A stretch of DNA of 64,000 nt from SZUA-35 sp965530755. Its GTDB lineage: Bacteria > Actinomycetota > Acidimicrobiia > Acidimicrobiales > SZUA-35. Positions within the stretch are counted from its first letter, which is position 1; each line of letters starts with the position of its first letter. Made by a program: the position numbers and the translations under genes. Below the pieces are notes generated by a model, which had not been told where the DNA came from, did no database searches, and saw only the letters and a list, made by a program, of their open reading frames with translations. Where the stretch lies: positions 35,937-99,936 of the forward strand of contig CBESNA010000009.1 of the NCBI GenBank assembly GCA_965530755.1, given 5' to 3'. Below are positions 17,757-28,613 of the stretch, piece by piece.

Positions 17757-20700
17757 TCAGGCCGTGCGACGGCGGCGGGACAGCAGCACCATGCCGGCGC
17801 CGAGCGTGAGCAGGGCCAGCGACGTGATGACCAGCTTGCCGGCGTCGGTGCCGGTGTAGGCGATCAAGCCAGGTGGCGTCGCAACGATGGCCGTTGAGAT
17901 GTCATCAGCGGACACGATCGGACCAGGCAGCGGCAGCCCATTCACTTCGTTGCCGCCGCTCACCTGTCCGACGTTCACGATTGACGCTCCGGCCAGAGCC
18001 GTGACGTCTGCCGTGATACGGACCGACCACGCATCGCCGACGGCCATCGAGTCAGGGTGAGTACACGTGACCACTCCGTCGTCAGACGCACAACTCGCGG
18101 TCGCCACGTCTGACGTGGCGCTGACAAATCTGAGGCCGGACGGCAGCGAGTCGGAGATCACGACGTCGCCCCGCGTCGCAGATGGCCCGGTGTTGGTGAC
18201 CGTGATGACGTAGACGGCTCGGCCGCTCTGATTCACATCGCCATCGATGGACTTGTCGATCGTGAGCACCGAGAGCGGCACGTCTGTCGGGTCGTCATCG
18301 GTGTCGTTGTCCGGGTTCGGGTCGACGGTCGAGGTGCTCACCGTTGCGGTGTTGGTCACTCCTGGTGCCGCCGATGCGTCCACGCCGACGACGATGTCGA
18401 CCGATGCCGTGGCGTTCGCCGCCAGCGACGTGTCGCCGACGCCATCTATCAGGGTGCAGGAAAGGTCCTGCCCGGTGATCGAGCAGTCCCACGCCGAACC
18501 GACAGAACTCACGTAGGTGATGCCGGCCGGGAGTGTGTCGGTGATGACCACAGGAGCCTGAGCGGTGGCAGGCCCGAGGTTCGTCACCGCGATCGTCCAC
18601 GTGTTGGTGACTCCGTCGTCATCGGTATCGATGGCGAAGTCGCCGACGTGTGATTTGTCGATGGCCAGGTCGGTCTGCAGCTGATAGCCGAAGTCGACGT
18701 CGATACGTGAGACTCCGGAACCGAGGGCGGCATCCGCAGTGTTGGCGGTCGCCGTGCCGTCGAGATCGAAGACCGGAACCAAGCCGATGGGCAGGGTGCT
18801 GGGATCGACCGAGACGGTGTAGTCACCCTCCGGCAGGTTGTCGAAGGTGTAGATCCCGCCGCCGGCCGTGATCGTCGTCATCGTGAAAGAGACGCCGGAG
18901 ACCGAATCGTCGAAGTCGAGGACGAGCGTGACCCCGTCGAGCAGGTCTTCGGCCGCATCGATGGCACCGTTTGCGTCATCGTCCTGCCACACGGTGTCAC
19001 CGAGGGAGCCGGTTCCTCGATAGCTGAAGTCCTGATCGAGGTCGTCCGGATTCGCCCCATCGAGGGTTGCCGTCGACGTGTCGGCGGTCCCGATTCCATC
19101 ACTGTCGAACGTCTGAACCAATGTGCCCGGAAGGGTGCCGGTGTCGACAGTGATCGTGAAGTCACCGTACGGAGCCGACGGCCACAGATACATGCCGTCG
19201 CTGTCAGTGGTGACCGTGTAGCTCATGTCCGCACCCTGAGGATTGGTCCACACGATGATCACGTCGACGCCGGGCAGGCCCGGCTCGCCGGCATCGATCA
19301 CTGCGGTACCGGAGGCGTCGAGATCGAGCCAGACCGTGTCGCCGAGCGATCCCACACCGGTGTAGCCGAAGTCCTGATCGAGGTTGGACGGGTTCAGCGC
19401 GTCGAGTGTCACGAGTGAGGTGTCGCTCGTAGCCGTGCCATCGCTGTCAGCGGTCTGGGTCAGACCGGTGGGGAGCGTGGCGGGGTCGATCGTGACCCGG
19501 AAGTCACCCTCTGGCAGATTGTCGAACAGGTACTGGCCATTGGCGTCAGTGATCGTCGCCTGTGTGACGTCGTCGCCGTTGCCCTCGATGCCATCGGGCC
19601 CGAACCACAGCAGCGTCACGTCGACACCGGAGAAACCGACCTCGTCCGGATCTTCGAGACCGTCAGAGTTGGCGTCGAACCACACGGTGTCGCCGATCAA
19701 ACCGGTGGTGTCACCGGTGTAGGAGAAGTCCTGGAAGAGATCGTTCGGGTTCGCCCCGTCGAGCGTCGTCGCCGAGGTGTGAGCGGTGCCAACGCCGTCA
19801 CTGTCGTAGGTCTGGCCGGTGAGCCCCGCCGGCAGATCGGTGTCATCGACCGTCACTGTGTAGGTGCCGTGAGGAAGGTCGGTCACCAGGTAGTTGCCCG
19901 ATGTGTCGGTCGTGTCGGTGAAGCTGAAGTCGTCGCCGTTTCCGGCGATGCCGTCGGCGCCGGACCACACGACAGTGACTCGAACGTTCCCGATCGCTGC
20001 GTCGCCGAGGTCGAGGATGCCGTCGGTTTCGACACCGTCGACGTCGAAGAAGACGGTGTCGCCGATGGAGCCGAGGCCTCGGTAACCGAAGTCCTGGTCG
20101 AGATCATCCGGCACGCCGGCAGTCAACGTGGTCGCCGACGTGTGAGCGGTGCCGACACCGTCGTCATCGAAGGTCGGCGTCATGTTGCCCGGCAGCGTCG
20201 CGTCATCGACGGTGACCGTGAAGTCACCGTGCGGCAACCGCTCGAACAAGTAGGAGCCGTCGGCAGCAGTGGTCGTCGTCATGGTGACGTCATCGGCGTT
20301 GCCGGCGATCCCGTCGGCGCCCTCCCAGAGGAGGGTCACGGTGACGCCACCGATTCCCGGCTCGCCGGTGTCGTCGCCATCGCCGTCGTGGTCGAACCAC
20401 ACGGTGTCGCCGATCGTGCCGTTGCCCCGGTAGGAGAAGTCGACATCGAGCTGTATCTCGCTCGGGTCGAGTGTGAGCGTGGCGGTGTGGGCTGTCGCCG
20501 TGCCGTCGAGGTCGAAGGTCTGGGTGGTGAGGCCAGAAGGCAGGTCGGCCACGTCGACCACCACTCGGTAGTCGCCGGCGGGCATGTTCTCGAAGAGATA
20601 GTCGCCCGCAGCATCTGTGGTGTCGACGAAGTCCACATCGTCACCGGTACCGAGCAGCCCGTCCCACCCGTACCAGGTGGCGGTGACGTCGACGGCGGGC

Positions 20701-23700
20701 ACACCGGGCTCGCCTGCTCCATTGGAGGCGTCGGCCGAATCGTTCTGGTCCCACCAGATCTTGTCACCAAGGCTCTGATTGCCGTTGTAGCCGAAGTCGT
20801 AGGCGAGATCGGCGAGCGCTCCGCTCGGCAGTGTCTGATCGCCGGTGGCGATCTGGTCGACTGAGGTGTGGTCGAGTCCGCCGTCACGATCGAACGTCGG
20901 CACCAGGCCGATGAGGTTCGGCGAGTTGGCGACATCGACGGTCACAGTGATGTCGGTCTCGGCCGGGAGACCGACCGACAATGGAACGCCATAGGAGCCA
21001 TCGGCTCCGGTGACGGTGGTGTAGCTCTGGGGTGCGCCAGTGGCGGGGTCGTTCCAGGTGATGTCCACCTCGACACCGGGAATACCGGGTTCGGTTCCGT
21101 CCTGGACACCGTCGCTGTCGAGATCGAGCCAGATGAAGTCACCGAGGCTGGTCGGCGCGACCTCGATCGTGACCGAGTCCTGGTCGTCCTCGGCCGGCGC
21201 GTCGTTGTCCGGCGTCGAGTCGGAGTCGTACTGATCGGCCGCTGCGTTCTGAGCGATGTTGGTGACCGAGCCGATCCCGACGAGTCGGGTCCGGAGAACG
21301 ATCTGGCGGGTCTGGCCGTTCGGGATGGCACCGACGGTCCAGATGTTGGTCGTGTCGTCGAACGTTCCCTGGTCGATGCTCACAACCGAGTCGAACTCGA
21401 GTGATGCGGGGTCCAGGATGTCGGAGATCGTCACGCCGCTGGCGGCGTCTGGGCCCTGGTTCTCGACGGTGATGGTGTAGTTCACGTAGGAACCGAACCA
21501 GTACGGGCCGTTGACCGGGTCGCTGTCGGCGTCGATCGGCGAGATCGCCTTGTCGACGGCGATGTCGGCCCGAGCGATGAAGACCTCGGCGGTGTCAGCG
21601 TCGGTGTACTCCTCGGGCGGCGTTCCGCCGGGGCCGTCAGGATCACAACAGCTCGATGAGCCCGTGGCATCGTCGCCGGTGACGGTCACGCTGTTGGTGT
21701 GACCATTGGTCGGGCCGGTGTAGGACTCACCAGTGGTCTGGTTCGGTGTGAGAGCGGCAGACTCGGGAGTGGCCGTGAAGGTGAGCGTGATGGTCTGGCC
21801 GGGAGCCAGTGGCTGGGCGCTGCCGGAGATCACGTCTGTCCAGGTGAGGGTCTCGACGTTCAGCGAAGCAGCGTCGGCACAGGTGCCGGTGTCGGCTGTG
21901 CACGAGCCCGGCTCGACGGCCGAGGGGCCGCCGTATGGAGTGGTGATCAGGGCGGAGTTGGAGTCGTAGGTCCAACCGACGGGAAGAACGTCGACGAAGT
22001 CGACGCCGAAGGCCGGGGCAACAGCGTCGGTGTTCGTGACCACGATCGTCCACGAGAAGGGTTGGTCGAGCCGTACGTCCGCCGAGTTCTGGCCGGTCGT
22101 CGGATTCTTCACCACGGTGAGTTGCGGGAAGTGCATCTCGACGGTGACCGCGTCCGGGGTCACGGCGCCGCGGGTGGCTCCGGTCCCGTTCCCGTAGATC
22201 GGGATGTCGTTGTTTGCCGGATTCGTCCCCACGATCGAGGTACGTTCGGCGCTCGAGAAGTTGAAGTACGAGTCGACGCCTGCGGTATTCGTGAGATCCT
22301 GGTTGCGTTGCAGGTCGTCCGATGCGTCGACCACGGCGTCGTAGTCGACGGTGACCGATCCGGCGATTGCGATCGGGCCGGCGTCTGTCCAGGTGATGGT
22401 GCGGACGGTCTGATTCCAGGTTCCGATCGAGCCGCTGTTGCCGGTGATGGTCTGGCCGGTCGTCGTGGCGGGGGCACCGCCGACGGTCTGGAGCGGCGTC
22501 AAGCCGATCGGTACGAGGTCGACGAAGGTGGCGTCGTGGGCCGGGCTCGTGCCCTCGTTGCGGATGGCAACGGTGTAGCGAAGCTGTTCACCGGCGCTGG
22601 TGTCGCAGCCGTTGGTTGCCGTGCCGTCAGCATCGGACGCATTGCCGATGGTCGTGTCACAGGTCGGGTTGGTGAGCGCGGCACCGGTCAGGTCGGCAAC
22701 GTCCTTGTCGATCTCGAGCTGCGGCTCGACAACGGCGAAGGTCTCCGAATCGGGACCACTGTTCACGGTCCAGGAAGTCGATGTGGGGCTGTCGTAGCCG
22801 ACGGGCATCGAGGTCGGCGAGTCGCTCACCACCTGGTCGCTGCCGTTCCATGTGAGCGTGGCGGCGTTGGTCACTGAGTCGCCGGACGCAGCTACGTCGG
22901 TCACGTGCGTTGTGTAGGCGACGGTGATCGAGCACCCGCCGTTGGAGTAGACGTCACCGATGAACCAGGCCAGAACGGAGGCGTCGCCGCCGTTCGGGTT
23001 CAGGGTCTCGATGTCGCCGGCGGTGAGGCCGACGCCGGTGGAGAGGCCAGTCGACGAGTTGAGGATCTCGCAGCCGCTCGACACGGTGATCGTGCCGAAA
23101 CTGTCGAGTTCGAGGCGGGTGGGCAGATCATCGAAGACGGTCGCGTCGAACGCCGCCGTGCCCGCGGGCACCGTAACGGTCACTTCGTAGTCGATCGGCT
23201 CGCCGACCGTGGCCGTGGCAAGGTCGTCCGCCGGATCCCCGGGATTGAACGGCTCGATGTCCTTCACGACGTCGGCCAGGGGAACGATGATCAGATCGGC
23301 GTCATCGTCGGTGTAGGTGCGGGCATCACCCTCGTTCGGGTCGTCGGTCGGCAACTCGTTCTGATCGAGGCTGTAGGCCGTGAGGTCTGCAGTGTTGACG
23401 AGGTTCGACGCAGCGATGGCCGGGTCGTCGACTTGCGCTTGATACGTGAATCGGGCGGTGGCGTTCGGGTTGATTGCGTCGAGCGCAGACCAGTCCGTCG
23501 GGGTCCACGTGATGGTCCGATTGGTCTCTGACCAGATGCCGTCGAAGGATCCGGCTGGGCTGACGCCGGTGGAGGGCACGACCTGGCCGTTGGCCGAGAC
23601 AGGAACGGCACCGGCGCCGAGCGGAGTGGTTCCGATCGGCACGGTGTCGACGATCGTCACGTCATGCGCGACCGAGACGTTGGTGGCCGTCGTCGGGTTC

Positions 23701-26700
23701 GTCACGGTGATGCGATAGGTGATGGTGGCGCCAGGAGCGCTGACCGAGCCGGCCGGCGTCGTGTGGTCCTTCACGATCACCGGATTCGGCTCGACGACGC
23801 GGGTCTGGGTGATGGCACTGAGGGCGTCGGGACGATTGTTGCCGGCGGCGTCTTCCCAGTCGAACCGACCGCGATTGTCGAACCTGGTGGCGGTGGGATC
23901 GGCCTGATTGCCGATCGTGTCGTTGACCTGGGCGTAGAAGGTGATGGTCACCGAGTCGCCGCCGGAGGCAGCAGCGTTGGTGTAGGGATCGGGCAGGGCG
24001 TAGGTGACCGTCCCGCTCGAGTTGACCACGGTGCCGGTTGTGAGAGCAGCCGTGCCAGTCGGGCTGGTGACGGTCGGTTGGAGGTTCGAGACCGAGCCGG
24101 CGAACAGGCCGCTACCGGTGAAGTAGGACAGGCCTGCGGGCAGGACGTCGCGGATCTCGGCGTTGTAGACCGTTGTTCCCTCGGGAACCGTCGCGGTGAT
24201 CTGGTACTGGATGATCTCGCCGATGGTGGCCTGGTCGGCCGAGCCGAGGAGGGAAGCGTTCTGAGCGTTGCCGGACTCGCTGATGGCCGAGCGCTGGAGC
24301 TTGGTGACCGTCGGCGACGGCGTGTCGAGGAAGGCCTGGTCGTCGGCCGCATCGGTGTTCTCGTTGGCGGCATTGGTGGGGTCGATGTTCCCGGCCGGGT
24401 AGTAGTCGTACAGACCCGTTTCGTTCGTGCCCGCCTGGTAGAAGGCGACTCCTGCGGTGTTGATGTAGTCCTGGGCGGGGTCGACCGATGCTGGGATCGT
24501 GACGTCGTACGTGAGAGTGATCGGCGCGGTGTCCTCGTCGTCTGGCACGAGGTCGCCGGGACCGGTCGATGCGGCGACGGTGAGTCCGGTCCAGGTGATG
24601 ACGTCGAGCGAACAGACGCCACCGACGGGGAGGATGTTGCTGACCTCGGAACAGGTCAGGCCTGCGGGGAGCCTGTCCTGGACTTCGGTCGACGTGGCAT
24701 CGGTGTTGCCTTCGTTCCACACGTCGATCCGGAAGCCGACCACGTCGCCGCCCGCCACTTCGACACGGGTCGAGCCGCCGGTCAGCGAGCCGTCGAAGTC
24801 CGCTGGATTGGCCGTTCCGCCGTTGACGTCGGCAACGCCCTTGGCGAGTCGCACCTCGGGCTCCCTCCAGACCACCGCTGCCTGGTCGCGGAGCTGGTAC
24901 ACCAGCCCGCCGTTGTTGTTGAAGACCATCTTCTGGAGGTTGGCGTTGATGTCGTTGGCCGCACCGTCGGTGTTGTCGGTGATGCGAGCGGCGATGACCC
25001 AGCGGAACTCGTTGCCCGTCGCCTCGACGTTGCCGTCGCCGCTGACATCGAAGGTCACGAGGTTCGGGGATTCGGTGACGGTGGTTGCCGAGATCGTGTC
25101 GATCGAGGTGACTCGAGCCGCCGAGCCGGCGATGTAGGCGTGACCGACCGGGAGAATGTCCTGGATCTGCACGCCTTCGAAGTCGACACTCGCCGGGAAG
25201 GATGCGCCCAGCTCGAAGCAGACGATGTCGCCGGGTCCGTAGCCACCCTCTGGCGTCGGGTCACCCTCTGCCCACGTGATCGACGCGTAGTCGGTGTCGC
25301 AGACGGCTCCGGTGAGGGACGAACCGTTCACCAGCGGACCGGCCTTGACCGACACCCTTTTGTTCAACGTCGGCAGAGCGTTCGCGATCGAGGCACTCGT
25401 GGTGTCGCCGTCGATGCCACCGTCGGCGTCCACCGGGTCAGCGATGAGGCCGGGGCGGAAGGCCGACACGGTGTCGGGCCCGGAGACCTCGGCTGCGTTC
25501 GAGACCGAGTCGCCGGCCAGCACGGGCTCGCCGAGGAGCTGGGCGCCGCCGCCGCGATAGAACTCGCGCACGACGCTCGAGTAGGTGATGGTGATCGACT
25601 GGTCGGCATCGAGGTCGGCCAGCGCACTTCGGGCACCGACGAAGTCCCACACGAGCTCGAATCGGCCGCTGCCGTATGGGCCACCGCTACCGATTTCGCG
25701 AACGGAAGCAACGTTGACCGGGGTGCCGTTGATCGTCGACTGGATCGATCCGGCGCCGGGGCAATCCGTCGAGTTCCAGCCGGTTCCACCCGAATTGTCG
25801 ACATCGAAGCCGCCGAGGAAACACAGGGCAGATGGCATGAGGTCGCGGACCACGAGGTCGGTGAAGTCACGGTACTCAGAGGTACTGATGGTGAGCGTGC
25901 TCACCACAGTGCTTCCCTGCGTGAGCGTTCCGCTCATCGACTTGGTGATGATCAGGTCTTCTGACTCGACGACATGCGTGTCGGAGTCACCGGCCGCAGC
26001 GCCGGTCGGTGTGTAGATGCCGGTGGCGGTCGCCGTGTTGTCGAGACCCTGCTCCGGAGCGGTGAGCAGCTCAGGGTCGGTGTTGGTGGTGCGATCGGGT
26101 TCGCCGGTCGACGAACCCGTGTTGTTGTCGAGGTTGCGACCCTGGTCGAGGCTGGCTGCGGTGGGAGGTGCAGAGAACGGACGGTTCTCGAAGAGGGGGA
26201 TGCCCGCCCGGTAGGTGACGACCTGCACTGCGCCAGGAGCGAGGTTGGCCAGGTCCCAAGTGACGATGGTCTGGCCGGCGCCATCGGTGTCGACGCTGAT
26301 CGGCGTGGGTGAGCAACCGGCACCGGTGACGACCGGACCTGAGCCCGTCCACTCATCTGCAACGGTCGTGTTGTCCGCCGAGTAATACGTGTCGCAACCA
26401 AGGAACTCGAGACCCGGATGAAGGACGTCGACCAGCGTGACGCTGTTGGTTGCGTAGTCCGGATTGTTCCTGACTTCGATCGTGTAGATCTCGCCCGCTG
26501 TACCTGCGCCATGGACACCACGGAGCATCTCGCCCGGAGCGGTCTTGGTGACGCGAATCGGGATGATCGAAACGGTCTGCGACGCCGTGGCGCTGCCGTC
26601 GTAGTCGCCGGTGAACGCACCTGAGGTCATGCTGTAGTCCGGGATCAAGAAGGGATCGAGACTCGCCGCCGATTCGGCGTTGTTCGTGATGGTCGCCCCA

Positions 26701-27206
26701 ACCGGCACGGTGCTGGAGCCGCTGTTGCCTCCGGCGAAATCAGGGTTGGTGTCCACGGTGATGTCGACCGATGCCTGCGAGGCGGCGGGGAGGTCGGAGA
26801 CGTTCGACCAGATGACGGTGGTTTCACCGACCGAGGGAGTGTCTTCGAGCACCTCGGTCGGTGCGGGTGACGCCGACACGAAGTTGACGCCGACAGGAAG
26901 CACGTCGCGGAACGAGAGGTTGTAGAGCGGGGCCGCTGATGCGTGATCGCCTGTTGCTTGGAGGGTGTACGTGATCTCCTCACCGATCAGGGCCTCGCCG
27001 CCGACGTTGTCTGTCTTCGTGAGAGAGAAGTTGTCTGCGGGGCCGGCACCGGCCGGATCAGCCAGCGGAATGGCGCCCAGCACGGCCATCAGAAGGGCAG
27101 CGACGGCCATGACGCGGAGGGTGCTGGACCACCTCTGATCGAGTGATCGCCTCGGAAATCGGCGGGACTTCGTCGTCTGTGCGCGCGTGTCGCCCTTGAT
27201 TCGCAT
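17757..27206 (-). CDS. Giant DUF11/SdrD-B repeat surface protein (3,149 aa)
   Basis: One uninterrupted 9.45-kb frame. A signal sequence covers residues ~1-55. About 11 DUF11-type beta repeats follow to ~2010, each with a signature like VDVLPVGWTY or RDVLPAGLSY. Seven SdrD_B-like domains occupy ~2019-2847 (GDTVWFDxxxDG...EPGxxGVxVTL), the type that binds Ca2+ in staphylococcal Sdr proteins. Two more DUF11 repeats lie at ~2850-3090. The C-terminus has LIAYTGTDAG, a hydrophobic helix and RRRRTA, resembling a class-E-type sortase signal rather than canonical LPxTG. A cell-wall adhesin or structural fibre is the likely role. It is divergent from the glutamine-synthetase-like gene. Confidence 0.9.
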   Translation of the reverse strand: MRIKGDTRAQTTKSRRFPRRSLDQRWSSTLRVMAVAALLMAVLGAIPLADPAGAGPADNFSLTKTDNVGGEALIGEEITYTLQATGDHASAAPLYNLSFRDVLPVGVNFVSASPAPTEVLEDTPSVGETTVIWSNVSDLPAASQASVDITVDTNPDFAGGNSGSSTVPVGATITNNAESAASLDPFLIPDYSMTSGAFTGDYDGSATASQTVSIIPIRVTKTAPGEMLRGVHGAGTAGEIYTIEVRNNPDYATNSVTLVDVLHPGLEFLGCDTYYSADNTTVADEWTGSGPVVTGAGCSPTPISVDTDGAGQTIVTWDLANLAPGAVQVVTYRAGIPLFENRPFSAPPTAASLDQGRNLDNNTGSSTGEPDRTTNTDPELLTAPEQGLDNTATATGIYTPTGAAAGDSDTHVVESEDLIITKSMSGTLTQGSTVVSTLTISTSEYRDFTDLVVRDLMPSALCFLGGFDVDNSGGTGWNSTDCPGAGSIQSTINGTPVNVASVREIGSGGPYGSGRFELVWDFVGARSALADLDADQSITITYSSVVREFYRGGGAQLLGEPVLAGDSVSNAAEVSGPDTVSAFRPGLIADPVDADGGIDGDTTSASIANALPTLNKRVSVKAGPLVNGSSLTGAVCDTDYASITWAEGDPTPEGGYGPGDIVCFELGASFPASVDFEGVQIQDILPVGHAYIAGSAARVTSIDTISATTVTESPNLVTFDVSGDGNVEATGNEFRWVIAARITDNTDGAANDINANLQKMVFNNNGGLVYQLRDQAAVVWREPEVRLAKGVADVNGGTANPADFDGSLTGGSTRVEVAGGDVVGFRIDVWNEGNTDATSTEVQDRLPAGLTCSEVSNILPVGGVCSLDVITWTGLTVAASTGPGDLVPDDEDTAPITLTYDVTIPASVDPAQDYINTAGVAFYQAGTNETGLYDYYPAGNIDPTNAANENTDAADDQAFLDTPSPTVTKLQRSAISESGNAQNASLLGSADQATIGEIIQYQITATVPEGTTVYNAEIRDVLPAGLSYFTGSGLFAGSVSNLQPTVTSPTGTAALTTGTVVNSSGTVTYALPDPYTNAAASGGDSVTITFYAQVNDTIGNQADPTATRFDNRGRFDWEDAAGNNRPDALSAITQTRVVEPNPVIVKDHTTPAGSVSAPGATITYRITVTNPTTATNVSVAHDVTIVDTVPIGTTPLGAGAVPVSANGQVVPSTGVSPAGSFDGIWSETNRTITWTPTDWSALDAINPNATARFTYQAQVDDPAIAASNLVNTADLTAYSLDQNELPTDDPNEGDARTYTDDDADLIIVPLADVVKDIEPFNPGDPADDLATATVGEPIDYEVTVTVPAGTAAFDATVFDDLPTRLELDSFGTITVSSGCEILNSSTGLSTGVGLTAGDIETLNPNGGDASVLAWFIGDVYSNGGCSITVAYTTHVTDVAASGDSVTNAATLTWNGSDQVVSDSPTSMPVGYDSPTSTSWTVNSGPDSETFAVVEPQLEIDKDVADLTGAALTNPTCDTTIGNASDADGTATNGCDTSAGEQLRYTVAIRNEGTSPAHDATFVDLVPIGLTPLQTVGGAPATTTGQTITGNSGSIGTWNQTVRTITWTDAGPIAIAGSVTVDYDAVVDASDDLQRNQDLTNTAGVDSYFNFSSAERTSIVGTNPANNDIPIYGNGTGATRGAVTPDAVTVEMHFPQLTVVKNPTTGQNSADVRLDQPFSWTIVVTNTDAVAPAFGVDFVDVLPVGWTYDSNSALITTPYGGPSAVEPGSCTADTGTCADAASLNVETLTWTDVISGSAQPLAPGQTITLTFTATPESAALTPNQTTGESYTGPTNGHTNSVTVTGDDATGSSSCCDPDGPGGTPPEEYTDADTAEVFIARADIAVDKAISPIDADSDPVNGPYWFGSYVNYTITVENQGPDAASGVTISDILDPASLEFDSVVSIDQGTFDDTTNIWTVGAIPNGQTRQIVLRTRLVGIGSVTNIAQNAAADQYDSDSTPDNDAPAEDDQDSVTIEVAPTSLGDFIWLDLDSDGVQDGTEPGIPGVEVDITWNDPATGAPQSYTTVTGADGSYGVPLSVGLPAETDITVTVDVANSPNLIGLVPTFDRDGGLDHTSVDQIATGDQTLPSGALADLAYDFGYNGNQSLGDKIWWDQNDSADASNGAGEPGVPAVDVTATWYGWDGLLGTGDDVDFVDTTDAAGDYLFENMPAGDYRVVVDVADLPSGLTTQTFDLDGTATAHTATLTLDPSEIQLDVDFSYRGNGTIGDTVWFDHDGDGDDTGEPGIGGVTVTLLWEGADGIAGNADDVTMTTTTAADGSYLFERLPHGDFTVTVDDATLPGNMTPTFDDDGVGTAHTSATTLTAGVPDDLDQDFGYRGLGSIGDTVFFDVDGVETDGILDLGDAAIGNVRVTVVWSGADGIAGNGDDFSFTDTTDTSGNYLVTDLPHGTYTVTVDDTDLPAGLTGQTYDSDGVGTAHTSATTLDGANPNDLFQDFSYTGDTTGLIGDTVWFDANSDGLEDPDEVGFSGVDVTLLWFGPDGIEGNGDDVTQATITDANGQYLFDNLPEGDFRVTIDPATLPTGLTQTADSDGTATSDTSLVTLDALNPSNLDQDFGYTGVGSLGDTVWLDLDASGTAVIDAGEPGLPGVDVIIVWTNPQGADMSYTVTTDSDGMYLWPSAPYGDFTITVDTGTLPGTLVQTFDSDGIGTADTSTATLDGANPDDLDQDFSYRGTGSLGDTVWQDDDANGAIDAAEDLLDGVTLVLDFDDSVSGVSFTMTTITAGGGIYTFDNLPEGDYTVSVDPSTLPIGLVPVFDLDGTATANTADAALGSGVSRIDVDFGYQLQTDLAIDKSHVGDFAIDTDDDGVTNTWTIAVTNLGPATAQAPVVITDTLPAGITYVSSVGSAWDCSITGQDLSCTLIDGVGDTSLAANATASVDIVVGVDASAAPGVTNTATVSTSTVDPNPDNDTDDDPTDVPLSVLTIDKSIDGDVNQSGRAVYVITVTNTGPSATRGDVVISDSLPSGLRFVSATSDVATASCASDDGVVTCTHPDSMAVGDAWSVRITADVTALAGASIVNVGQVSGGNEVNGLPLPGPIVSADDISTAIVATPPGLIAYTGTDAGKLVITSLALLTLGAGMVLLSRRRRTA

Positions 27207-27263
27207 GGTTCAAGCGTCGGCAGCTCCTGCTCATTCGTGACGAGTCGGCGCGATACTGCGACA

Positions 27264-28613
27264 ATGACCTCCACCGTTCTGGAAGCGATCGAAACCGGCG
27301 AGATCGACACGGTGATCGTTGCCTTCACCGATCACTACGGTCGACTCATGGGCAAGCGGTTCGACGGCAGCTTCTTCCGCGATCACGCAGCGGAGGAGGG
27401 CAGCCACGGCTGCAATTACCTGCTCGCCGTCGACATCGAGATGGAACCCGTGGCCGGCTACGACTACGCCAACTGGGCGCTGGGTTACGGCGACTTCCAC
27501 CTCGTGCCCGACTTGGGCACGCTGCGAACGGCCGGGTGGTGCGACGCTACGGCCATCGTCGTCTGTGACCTCGCTGACCCCGTTGACCACTCCCCCGTCA
27601 CCGTGGCGCCGCGTTCGATCCTGAGGGCGCAGGTCGATCGGCTCACATCCCGGGGGTTGACCGCCAACGCCGCCTCGGAACTGGAGTTCTACCTCTTCGA
27701 GTCGACCTACCGCGAAGCCAACGAGTCCGGCTACCACGCGCTTCGTCCGGCGGGTTGGTACAGCGAGGACTACGACTTGCTCCAAGGTTCGCGGATCGAG
27801 CCGTACGTCGGCGCCGCCCGCCGAGCCCTGACGGCTTCGGATATCCCGGTCGAGACGTCGAAGGGTGAAACCGGTCTCGGCCAGCACGAACTGAACATCC
27901 GCTATTCCGAGATCCTCGACATGGCCGACCGCCACTCGATCATGAAACACGGCATGAAGGAGCTCGCCGATCAGCAGGGTGTGAGCGTCACCTTCATGGC
28001 CAAGCCCCACACCGATCAGGCCGGGAGCAGCTGCCACATCCACCTGAGCCTTGTCGGCGCTGACGGACGCAACGTCTTCGCCGATTCGAGTGGAGGGGAG
28101 ACAACGGACGTCTTTCGATGGTTCCTGGGCGGTTGGATGGCTCACCTCCCCGAGCTGATGGTCTGCTACGCCCCGACCGTCAACTCGTACAAGCGTTTCC
28201 AAGCAGACTCCTGGGCACCCACCCGCATCGCCTGGGCCAACGACAACCGCACTGCAGGGTTCCGGATCGTCGGCACTGGTGCCAGCCTCCGCATCGAGTG
28301 CCGCATTCCCGGGGCTGACACCAACCCGTACCTCGCCTTTGCGGCCGCAATCGCCAGCGGCCTCGACGGGATCGATCGCCAGATCGAACCTCCGCCGCGT
28401 CTCGATGGCGACGCCTACCGGACCGAAGATCTTCCCGAGGTGCCCGCCAGCCTCGCCGAGGCCGTTGAGCACTTCTCCAAGAGTCCGTTTGCTCGGGAGG
28501 CCTTCGGCGACGCCGTGGTCGATCACTACAGCCACTTCCACCGCACCGAGGCGGCGGCCGCCGCGGCAGCCGTCACCGATTGGGAACGAGCTCGCTACTT
28601 CGAACGCATCTGA
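27264..28613 (+). CDS. Glutamine synthetase-family ligase (GlnA/PuuA-like)
   Basis: A 449-residue protein from ATG 27264. GS-family signatures are ASELEFYLFESTY (metal-binding Glu), SSCHIHLSL (nHis), VNSYKRFQADSWAPT with an ATP-side role, and RIECRIPGADTNPYLAFAAA near the end. The N-terminal VAFTDHYGRLMGKRFDG is typical of GS-like ligases, including gamma-glutamylpolyamine synthetases, rather than of housekeeping GlnA. The acceptor amine is unknown. No adenylylation-site Tyr motif is obvious. Only 57 bases separate it from the divergent giant gene. Confidence 0.85.
   Translation: MTSTVLEAIETGEIDTVIVAFTDHYGRLMGKRFDGSFFRDHAAEEGSHGCNYLLAVDIEMEPVAGYDYANWALGYGDFHLVPDLGTLRTAGWCDATAIVVCDLADPVDHSPVTVAPRSILRAQVDRLTSRGLTANAASELEFYLFESTYREANESGYHALRPAGWYSEDYDLLQGSRIEPYVGAARRALTASDIPVETSKGETGLGQHELNIRYSEILDMADRHSIMKHGMKELADQQGVSVTFMAKPHTDQAGSSCHIHLSLVGADGRNVFADSSGGETTDVFRWFLGGWMAHLPELMVCYAPTVNSYKRFQADSWAPTRIAWANDNRTAGFRIVGTGASLRIECRIPGADTNPYLAFAAAIASGLDGIDRQIEPPPRLDGDAYRTEDLPEVPASLAEAVEHFSKSPFAREAFGDAVVDHYSHFHRTEAAAAAAAVTDWERARYFERI

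Noticed and set aside
23664..25964. A 766-residue plus-strand open frame inside the giant gene
   Set aside because: It is antisense to DUF11 repeats and composed of Val/Gly/Arg/Asp runs, a complement artefact of the beta-repeat codons.
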